A stretch of DNA of 19,778 bases. Source: CAG-791 sp963658405 (GTDB lineage Bacteria > Bacillota > Clostridia > Lachnospirales > Lachnospiraceae). Position 1 is the first letter of the stretch, and each line of letters opens with the position of its first letter. The notes below the pieces were generated by a model, which saw only the letters and a program-made list of their open reading frames with translations, ran no database searches and was not told the DNA's origin. Below are positions 6,784 to 12,274 of this stretch, in pieces. The stretch spans positions 1 through 19,778 of the forward strand of contig CAVKQI010000039.1 of assembly GCA_963658405.1 (NCBI GenBank), given 5' to 3'. A program made the position numbers and the translations under genes.

Positions 6784-8016
6784 TTATGCATGTGTTTTCC
6801 CCAGCAGCTGATAGGGATAGATCGTCTGGTTCTGATTGATGACATAGGCTGCTGCGCAGACGATCAGGAAAAATGGCAGCTTGTCATAGCCAAAGAACTC
6901 TGCCCCAAGCAGGGCAGGCGCCAGGAGAGTATTCGTACCGGCACCCAGCACCGCTGTCAGTCCGAGAGCCGCGGCAAAGGTGGGGTCAAAGCCAAAGAGC
7001 GGCCCGGCCACTGCCCCCAGGCTGGCGCCAATGGAGCAAAGGGGAGAAACTTCGCCCCCGTGAAAACCGGCAGAAACAGTGAGGATCGTAAAGAGCAGCT
7101 TCAATGCCCAGTCATAGGCAAGCACCTGACCGCCGCTGCAGGATGCGGCGATGAGCTCCCCGCCGGCACCGGAATACCGGTCACCGAAAAACAACAAAAA
7201 AACGGCGCTGATGCCAATGGACATCACGGCAATGCGAAGGTAGGCGTTGGGAAAGAACTCCGACGCCTTTTTCTTTCCCCAGGCAAGTCCCAGCGCAAAG
7301 ATTGCTCCCACCACTCCGAAGAGTAAACCGATCAGCAGCGTCCGCAGCATAGAGGGTACCGTTACTTCCACTGTGGGAATGGCAATGGAAACAGCGCTAA
7401 GCCCCAGCGCCTTCGCTGTCAGCCAAGAGGTACAGGCAGCCACAGAGGCGGGCAGCAGGGACTGATACTGCAGCTGACCGGCCACCAGGATCTCCATGGC
7501 AAAGAGGGTACCCGCCACCGGTGCCTGAAAGAGACCCGCAAAGCCGGCCGCCATGCCGGCTACCAGAAAGACGCTGGGTTCCTTGCAGACCCTGCTGCGT
7601 TTGGCAAACCAGTTGGAAAAGGCGGCGCTGATCTGAATCGCCACTCCTTCCTTGCCGGCACTGCCGCCGAACAGATGCACCAGCCAGGTAGCAATGATCT
7701 CCATGGGGATCAGCCGCAGCGGAATTTCCTCCTCCTGTCCCTGTCCCACGTGAAAAACTTTTTTCATGCCGCCCGCTGCCTTGCTGCCGAAGGTCTGATA
7801 GCAATAAACGATAAGAAGACCTGCCAGAGGCAGAAAGACCAGGAGCCAGGGATGCGCACTGCGGAAAGCTGATGCCGCATTTAATCCCTGTCCAAAGACA
7901 GCCACCAGCACCCCGGAGCCCAGTCCCACCGGCACTCCCAGAAGTCCATAAAGAAAAACAGCACCAAGGTGCCTTGCACCTGGTGTATACTTATTCCACA
8001 GATTATTCACCATCAT
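6784..8016 (-). CDS. CLC-F type fluoride/proton antiporter
   Basis: Membrane protein of 410 residues of the CLC superfamily. Diagnostic features favour the fluoride branch: GGM at 82-84 puts Met where chloride transporters have the selectivity Ser (GSGIP); GGSAGKEGVAIQ (118-128) carries the gating Glu123; GFHGGEVSP (318-325 region) replaces the GxFxP loop; and AGTNTLLAP near 359-367 matches the clade. The position of the inner proton Glu of E. coli ClC is not acidic (FAMEIL). CLC-F proteins export fluoride from the cytoplasm. ATG, ATG and GTG are consecutive at the start; AGAGG directly abuts the first ATG, so the second ATG or the GTG may be used. I looked upstream for a fluoride (crcB) riboswitch and did not recognise one. 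Divergent from the AraC gene. Confidence 0.9.
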   Translation of the reverse strand: MMVNNLWNKYTPGARHLGAVFLYGLLGVPVGLGSGVLVAVFGQGLNAASAFRSAHPWLLVFLPLAGLLIVYCYQTFGSKAAGGMKKVFHVGQGQEEEIPLRLIPMEIIATWLVHLFGGSAGKEGVAIQISAAFSNWFAKRSRVCKEPSVFLVAGMAAGFAGLFQAPVAGTLFAMEILVAGQLQYQSLLPASVAACTSWLTAKALGLSAVSIAIPTVEVTVPSMLRTLLIGLLFGVVGAIFALGLAWGKKKASEFFPNAYLRIAVMSIGISAVFLLFFGDRYSGAGGELIAASCSGGQVLAYDWALKLLFTILTVSAGFHGGEVSPLCSIGASLGAVAGPLFGFDPTFAAALGLTAVLGAGTNTLLAPALLGAEFFGYDKLPFFLIVCAAAYVINQNQTIYPYQLLGKTHA

Positions 8017-8163
8017 CCTCTTTTCTCAGCAGTTTATCCACACTGCTCCTTTGTATTTCACGCTGAATGTTAATGCCTGACGTGTCGGATCCGTTACATT
8101 GATAAAGGTCATCATACAGCAGGTACATTTACGGCAAACGCGCTGTTGTCGGCCATATTTATA

Positions 8164-8207
8164 TTAATTGTATGGATAATAACCGCATTCATGGAAGATA
8201 CAATTAA
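8164..8207. promoter_or_regulatory. Inverted repeat upstream of AraC-family gene
   Basis: TTAATTGTAT (8164-8173) and ATACAATTAA (8198-8207) are perfect 10-base inverted half sites with centres 34 bases apart, in the 269-bp divergent region between the CLC and AraC genes. They could be an operator bound by a dimer, possibly the adjacent AraC protein, or a hairpin. The rest of 8017-8285 shows no other clear element. Confidence 0.45.
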
Positions 8208-8285
8208 CTCGTTCACACCGGTTATGCATTTCAGCCACATAAAAGATAGCATAAAAGCAATTTGACTGCAAAAAGGAGTTTCCCT

Positions 8286-9191
8286 ATGCGCACTGTACTG
8301 GCTTATTCTCTTCATATTGCCTCCCCTGTTTCCTTCAGCCGCGCCGGCAAGCTGGACGCTCTGCAGGAGGACTGGCAGCATTCTGCCTCCCGGCTGGAGG
8401 ATTTCGAGCTCATTATCGTCACAAAAGGCATTCTCTACCTGCAGTACGGCCAGGAGCGCTATACCGTCCGGGAAGGCGAGTATCTTCTCCTCGCTCCCAT
8501 TAAAGATAAGCAGACGGAATATACCAGACAGGACCGGCTGCGCAGAGGCTTTCAGAAATCCAGATGCAGCTTTTACTGGATGCACTTTAACTGCCTGGAT
8601 GCGGCCCCCCGCTACGCCCTTACCACCGACCGGGTCAGCGACGGTCGGGATAATATCCTTCTGCCTGTCCATGGTCAGCTCCCCGTGCCGCAAAAGGCAT
8701 TGCTCCTGATGGTACAGCTCCAGGACTGCGTGCTCTCCGGCTATGACCGGCATTATACGGATTATCTCTCCACGCTGATCCTGTGCGAGATCGCCAACCA
8801 GCACGCCCTGCAGTATCAACAGGCGCTGTTCCCTGAGGAAAATGGCGGCTCCCGGCAGCTCTATCACGACATCGTGGGCTATATCCAGCAGGAACTGCAC
8901 CGCCCCTTAAAGGTTTCCGACATCGCCGCCAAATATGATTACAATGAAAAATACCTCTCCCGGCTCTTCCGGAAGTTCGCCGGCATGCAGCTGAAGCAGT
9001 ATATCCTGCAGCAGAAGATGAAGAGCGCCGACTTCCTGCTGGTGGATTCCTCCGTGCCGGTCTCGGAAATTGCTTCTTCCCTGGGCTTTTCCAGCTATCA
9101 CGTCTTTGAGCGTGCCTACGTCAAAAGCCACCACATGACCCCCACGGCCTATCGGCAGCTCTATGCGAAGAAGATCAATAACTATGTGTAG
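8286..9191 (+). CDS. AraC-family transcriptional regulator
   Basis: DNA-binding regulator of 301 residues. The N-terminal ~150 residues resemble a cupin sensor (ELIIVTKGILYLQYG, REGEYLLLAP, YWMHFNC), and the C-terminal ~100 residues contain two helix-turn-helix units: VSDIAAKYDYNEKYLSRLFRKF and VSEIASSLGFSSYHVFERA (the first is split here only by description), ending in the MTPTAYRQLY motif typical of the family. Such proteins usually sense a sugar or related ligand and control a neighbouring catabolic gene; no sugar gene is adjacent here, so the target is unclear. The start ATG is preceded by AAGGAG at 8 bases; an in-frame TTG at 8262 lacks this. A terminator follows at 9233. Confidence 0.93.
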   Translation: MRTVLAYSLHIASPVSFSRAGKLDALQEDWQHSASRLEDFELIIVTKGILYLQYGQERYTVREGEYLLLAPIKDKQTEYTRQDRLRRGFQKSRCSFYWMHFNCLDAAPRYALTTDRVSDGRDNILLPVHGQLPVPQKALLLMVQLQDCVLSGYDRHYTDYLSTLILCEIANQHALQYQQALFPEENGGSRQLYHDIVGYIQQELHRPLKVSDIAAKYDYNEKYLSRLFRKFAGMQLKQYILQQKMKSADFLLVDSSVPVSEIASSLGFSSYHVFERAYVKSHHMTPTAYRQLYAKKINNYV

Positions 9192-9232
9192 AAATGCTGC
9201 GGATATGCATTTTGAATTGTTGGCTTCCAAAT

Positions 9233-9270
9233 AAAAACAGGTGAGGACGAGAAATCCTCACCTGTTTTTT
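9233..9270. terminator. Bidirectional terminator hairpin, copy 2 of a repeated pair
   Basis: Stem AAAAACAGGTGAGGA/TCCTCACCTGTTTTT with loop CGAGAAA, followed by T7 on + and T5 on -. It ends the AraC gene and the convergent response regulator gene. The loop is the reverse complement of that at 6303-6309 apart from one base, so the two terminators are inverted copies. Confidence 0.9.
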
Positions 9271-9310
9271 TCTGTTTTTGTACTTTTATTAAACTTCTGT
9301 TCTTATTATC

Positions 9311-10027
9311 CTACTCTTTATCACCTTCTACCATGAAATATCCCACGCCCATTTCCGTGAAGATATACTCCGGCTCTGCCGGGTTTTTCTCCAGCTTGCG
9401 GCGGATATTGGCCATGTTGACCCGCAGGATCTGATTATTATCCGGCAGATTCGGTCCCCACAGCTCTTTCATAATAAATTCGTAGGTGAGCACCCGGCCG
9501 GCATAGCGGGCCAGCAGGGAGACGATCTTGTATTCATTCTGGGTCAGATGCACCTTTTCACCCCGGACGATGATCTCATGGCGCTCATGGTCGATGCGCA
9601 GCTCCCCTGCCGTGAAGACGCTGCCCTCTGTCCCTGTCCCGGCGCGGCTGGCATTGTAGCGGCGGATGCAGAGTCTGGCTCTGGCCAGCAGCTCNNNNNN
9701 NNNNNNNNNNNNNNNNNNNNNNNNNNNNNNNNNNNNNNNNNNNNNNNNNNNNNNNNNNNNNNNNNNNNNNNNNNNNNNNNNNNNNNNNNNNNNNNNNNNN
9801 NNNNNNNNNNNNNNNNNNNNNNNNNNNNNNNNNNNNNNNNNNNNNNNNNNNNNNNNNNNNNNNNNNNNNNNNNNNNNNNNNNNNNNNNNNNNNNNNNNNN
9901 NNNNNNNNNNNNNNNNNNNNGCCACGATCACCTTGTAATGATTCGTCTCCAGGATCGTCTGCATAAACCGGCAGATAGACTCCTCATCCTCCACCAACAG
10001 TACGGTATAATTTGTATCTGTCCCCAT
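9311..10027 (-). CDS. kdpE: KdpE-like OmpR-family response regulator (internal sequence masked)
   Basis: Two-component response regulator of 238 residues. The N-terminus YTVLLVEDEESICRF gives the acidic pocket of a receiver domain; the C-terminal winged helix (VHLTQNEYKIVSLLARYAG, VLTYEFIMKELWGP, NNQILRVNMANIRRKLE, EMGVGYFMVEG) resembles KdpE closely. The start ATG at 10027 has GGAGG-like AAGGAG 4 bases upstream; the frame runs further up to 10114 but through repeats. Positions 9695-9920 are N, hiding about 76 codons that would include the phosphoacceptor Asp and the lysine of the receiver. The frame is kept across the gap and the length matches a KdpE receiver. It is the second gene after the histidine kinase, separated by a tandem palindromic repeat. 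Confidence 0.9.
   Translation of the reverse strand: MGTDTNYTVLLVEDEESICRFMQTILETNHYKVIVXXXXXXXXXXXXXXXXXXXXXXXXXXXXXXXXXXXXXXXXXXXXXXXXXXXXXXXXXXXXXXXXXXXXXXXXXXXXELLARARLCIRRYNASRAGTGTEGSVFTAGELRIDHERHEIIVRGEKVHLTQNEYKIVSLLARYAGRVLTYEFIMKELWGPNLPDNNQILRVNMANIRRKLEKNPAEPEYIFTEMGVGYFMVEGDKE
9695..9920. other. Run of 226 undetermined bases
   Basis: The gap is internal to the response regulator gene. Its length preserves the reading frame and agrees with the number of residues expected between the start and end of the receiver domain, so it looks like masked or unresolved sequence of true length rather than an arbitrary scaffold gap. Confidence 0.95.
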
Positions 10028-10038
10028 GATTCTCCTTC

Positions 10039-10166
10039 CTGCCGCAGCTTGCTGCGGCAGCGCGAAGAGAATTCGCGCAGGCGAATTCTCTGATGCGATC
10101 TCCAGGTCAGGCATAAGCGCCTGACCTGGCGTTAACCCGAAATGCCATCAGGCATGTCGGGTTAAC
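10039..10166 (-). repeat. Four-hairpin palindromic unit A (kdpE leader)
   Basis: Four successive stem-loops: CTGCCGCAG/CTGCGGCAG at 10039-10060; AGAGAATTCGC/GCGAATTCTCT at 10066-10091; CCAGGTCAGGC/GCCTGACCTGG at 10102-10129; and GTTAACCCGA/TCGGGTTAAC at 10131-10166 enclosing the ATGCCATCAGGCAT core. On the minus strand the first two lie immediately before the ribosome binding site of the response regulator gene. The whole unit repeats as unit B. Confidence 0.85.
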
Positions 10167-10176
10167 TGCCCTCCAT

Positions 10177-10305
10177 GTGCCGCAGAGTTCTGCGGCACCA
10201 CGAGGAGAATTTCGCGCAGGCGAATTCTCCGATGTGATCTCCAGGTCAGGCACAAGTGCCTGACCTGGCGTTAACCCGAAATGCCATCAGGCATGTCGGG
10301 TTAAC
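10177..10305 (-). repeat. Four-hairpin palindromic unit B (tandem copy)
   Basis: The same order as unit A: GTGCCGCAG/CTGCGGCAC at 10177-10198; GGAGAATT..CGC/GCGAATTCTCC at 10204-10230; CCAGGTCAGGCA/TGCCTGACCTGG at 10241-10268; GTTAACCCGA/TCGGGTTAAC at 10270-10305 with the same core. Relative to unit A there are paired changes that keep the stems (outer C-G to G-C in the first hairpin, added A-T in the third). It fills the 305-bp gap between kinase and regulator genes. Confidence 0.85.
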
Positions 10306-10332
10306 TGCCCTCCTTTCTGCGGCAGCCTACTC

Positions 10333-11436
10333 CTACTCCAACGGCAGCCGTATGGTAAATGCGGCGCCCTCTGCCAGATTTTCTGCCTCCAGTGCTCCGT
10401 CATGCGCCATCACAATAGACCGGCATACGGAAAGACCGATACCCATATTCTTATGGCCGTCTCCCGCCGTGGGCATCACATTCCGGCCGCTGTTGATCCG
10501 CTTTAATACCTCCGGGGTCATGCCCACGCCGTTGTCTCTAACACGCAGCAGGGCCGCGCCCTTCTCTTCCCATATATCAATATGCAGCTGCAGCTCCTCG
10601 CCCTTTTCTCCGTGCAGGACCGCGTTTTCCAGCAGATTGATGAGCACCTGTTCCATCAGTATGCCGTCCATGGGCACCAGGAATGCCTCCTCCGGCACCG
10701 AGACCTTGACATTCTGCTCCGGGAAGCGCTTGCGGAACTTCTGCACGGCCTCCGAGACCATCTCCTCCACGAGTTCCGGCTGCTTGACCACATGGGCATT
10801 TTCGCTTCCCTCGATCCTGGTCACGGTCAGCAGATTGACCACCAGATTGATGAGCCATTGGATATCCTTTCTGGCTCCCTGCAGCAGCGCTGTCCGTTCC
10901 TCCGGCAGGATCTCCTCTTCGTTTTCCTCCAGCAAAGTCACCGTGCCGAGGATGGCCGTCAGGGGTGTCCGCAGATCATGGGAAATAGCCCGGAGCAGGT
11001 CTCCGCGCATCTTCTCTCTTTCTGCCTCCATCTGCCGCTTCTGACTTTTTTTCACTTCGGTCATCATACTGCTGGTAGTCAGCGATACCAGGAGCATACA
11101 AACGATGGAGATGGGATAGCCGGTCAGGGTAAAATTAAATTCCATATAGGGATAGGTAAAGACATAATTGACTCCCAGCACGCCCACCAGGGAGGCGATG
11201 ATCCCGTACCAGTAGCCATCGGTAAAACGGGCGATCAGAAAGATGGCCAGAATGAAGACCATGGCCACATTGCTGTTGCCGGCTGCATCCGGCCGGAAGT
11301 CATGAAGCAGGTAACTGACGAGGCACGATACCGACAGAAACAGAACCGTGATCCCGCTGTTTTTCAGTATGTTCCTACACCTTTTTTGTCGTTTTTCCGC
11401 TGCCGTCAACTGCACCGCCTCTTTTCCTGCTGCCAA
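10333..11436 (-). CDS. Short KdpD-like sensor histidine kinase (DUF4118 membrane domain)
   Basis: Membrane histidine kinase of 367 residues. Residues about 28-122 form four membrane segments of the DUF4118 type found in KdpD; the dimerisation domain has AISHDLRTPLT with phosphoacceptor His153; the ATPase domain has NLLENAVLHG, RDNGVGMT and NMGIGLSVCRSI. It lacks the large N-terminal KdpD sensor and universal-stress domains, so it resembles the C-terminal half of KdpD. It should phosphorylate the KdpE-like regulator encoded downstream. No kdpFABC genes are present, while trkAH lies about 5 kb away. The first available start is TTG 11436 (GAGGGAG upstream); GTG and TTG a few codons later, behind AGAGG, are alternatives. 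Confidence 0.9.
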   Translation of the reverse strand: MAAGKEAVQLTAAEKRQKRCRNILKNSGITVLFLSVSCLVSYLLHDFRPDAAGNSNVAMVFILAIFLIARFTDGYWYGIIASLVGVLGVNYVFTYPYMEFNFTLTGYPISIVCMLLVSLTTSSMMTEVKKSQKRQMEAEREKMRGDLLRAISHDLRTPLTAILGTVTLLEENEEEILPEERTALLQGARKDIQWLINLVVNLLTVTRIEGSENAHVVKQPELVEEMVSEAVQKFRKRFPEQNVKVSVPEEAFLVPMDGILMEQVLINLLENAVLHGEKGEELQLHIDIWEEKGAALLRVRDNGVGMTPEVLKRINSGRNVMPTAGDGHKNMGIGLSVCRSIVMAHDGALEAENLAEGAAFTIRLPLE

Positions 11437-11562
11437 TGTCTGCTGTACTCCCTCTACTGTACCGCCTTCCTGTGCATAAAAAAAGCTTTCCGGTGCAAAT
11501 ACTTCGTTAAAAACATGTTAAGATGCTGAATTTCAGGCCAACCACCGTCTGTTTTTGCCCTG

Positions 11563-11591
11563 TTGACAAATACCCCGTGGGGGTATATCAT
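11563..11591 (+). promoter_or_regulatory. csoR-copA promoter with CsoR operator in the spacer
   Basis: TTGACA (11563-11568), a 17-base spacer and TATCAT (11586-11591) form a near-consensus promoter. The spacer is filled by ATACCCCGTGGGGGTAT (11570-11586), a G/C-rich near-palindrome of the CsoR operator type. Binding of CsoR would block RNA polymerase until Cu(I) releases it. Confidence 0.88.
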
Positions 11592-11605
11592 TCTTCTTGT
11601 GTCAG

Positions 11606-11622
11606 ATACCCCTGTGGGGTAT
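11606..11622 (+). promoter_or_regulatory. Second CsoR operator
   Basis: ATACCCCTGTGGGGTAT is a perfect palindrome around TGT, 36 bases downstream of the first operator centre and just past the transcription start. A degenerate third site (TCCCTGTGGGGGGG then GGGTAT) follows at 11623-11644. Two or three sites suggest tight or cooperative repression. Confidence 0.8.
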
Positions 11623-11714
11623 TCCCTGTGGGGGGGTTGGGTATCAGTTTTATATAAAGATCATTGGTATTTACTCAGCCCACATCTCGAATTTGCTCCT
11701 CTAATCCCCGATGC

Positions 11715-11794
11715 GGCCGGCCGAAGGCTCTTCGAGCCCTGACGGCCTGCGGATTTCCATTGTGAATTTGCCTGCAATCAGTCAATTCACAATG
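11715..11794 (+). promoter_or_regulatory. Structured leader of csoR transcript
   Basis: The roughly 240-nt untranslated leader contains a nested stem GGCCG/CGGCC around GGCTC/GAGCC (11715-11747) and an 11-bp hairpin CATTGTGAATT/AATTCACAATG (11758-11794). No known riboswitch is recognised. The remaining bases 11645-11714 and 11795-11837 show only the csoR ribosome binding site. Confidence 0.5.
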
Positions 11795-11837
11795 AAAATC
11801 AACAGGTGCTGAATCATACAGAAGACGGAGGTTCCTC

Positions 11838-12185
11838 ATGCCCGATCACAAATCAAAAGAAGAAAAGTCCGCGGACTGCTGCACTTCCACGCAATGTCCG
11901 CACTGTCAGCACAAGCACACTCCCAGAGATCCCGAGTCCCTGCGGCAGCTGCAGAATCGCTTAAGCCGCATCATCGGGCAGCTGAACGGCATCAAGTCCA
12001 TGCTGGATGACAACCGCTACTGCGGAGATATCCTGACCCAGCTGGCTGCCGCAGAGAGTGCCCTGCAGAGCCTCGGCTATGTGCTGCTCCAGGAGCACAT
12101 GGAGACCTGTGTCGTGGAAGGCATCCAGGAGGGTCATACAGAGATCATGGAGGAAGCGCTTTCGCTGATAAAGAAATTAAAATAG
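11838..12185 (+). CDS. csoR: Copper-sensing transcriptional repressor CsoR
   Basis: All-helical DUF156/CsoR family protein of 115 residues. The Cu(I) ligands Cys62 (RYCGDIL), His87 and Cys91 (EHMETCVV) have exactly the 25 and 4 residue spacing of the family, which distinguishes CsoR from RcnR or FrmR types. An additional N-terminal tail (residues 14-27) is rich in Cys and His (CC, CPHC, HKH) and may bind metal as well. GGAGG is 7 bases upstream of ATG. The gene heads the copper operon, follows two CsoR operators, and lies 89 bp before copA, so it is likely autoregulated. Confidence 0.95.
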   Translation: MPDHKSKEEKSADCCTSTQCPHCQHKHTPRDPESLRQLQNRLSRIIGQLNGIKSMLDDNRYCGDILTQLAAAESALQSLGYVLLQEHMETCVVEGIQEGHTEIMEEALSLIKKLK

Positions 12186-12198
12186 CGGCAAAACCCTG

Positions 12199-12262
12199 GG
12201 ATCGTATCGGAGAATTCGCCTGCGCGAAATTCTCTCCATACAGCCGCTTTTCAAAGCGGCTG
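12199..12262 (+). repeat. Two-hairpin leader module upstream of copA
   Basis: Begins GGATCGTATCGGAGAATT; the first hairpin (12209-12237) pairs GGAGAATT-CGC with GCG-AAATTCTC, the second (12241-12262) is CAGCCGCTT/AAGCGGCTG with a 4-base loop. It ends 12 bases before the copA ATG and is followed by AAAGG. The same module precedes trkH and the kdpE-like gene. Confidence 0.85.
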
Positions 12263-12274
12263 AGAAAGGTAATT

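Noticed and set aside
6732..6839. 35-codon plus-strand frame with AGGAGG 5 bases before ATG (MSKKPTAADF...)
   Set aside because: It runs through the CLC terminator hairpin and into the 3' end of the CLC gene, and the stem explains its sequence. The good ribosome binding site leaves a small doubt.
8017..8261. Fluoride (crcB) riboswitch upstream of the CLC gene
   Set aside because: On the minus strand only isolated GATGACC-like words occur; the pseudoknot-forming blocks are not in the expected order.
10582..11529. Plus-strand frame opposite the histidine kinase
   Set aside because: His/Gln-rich shadow of the kinase gene, no start signal.
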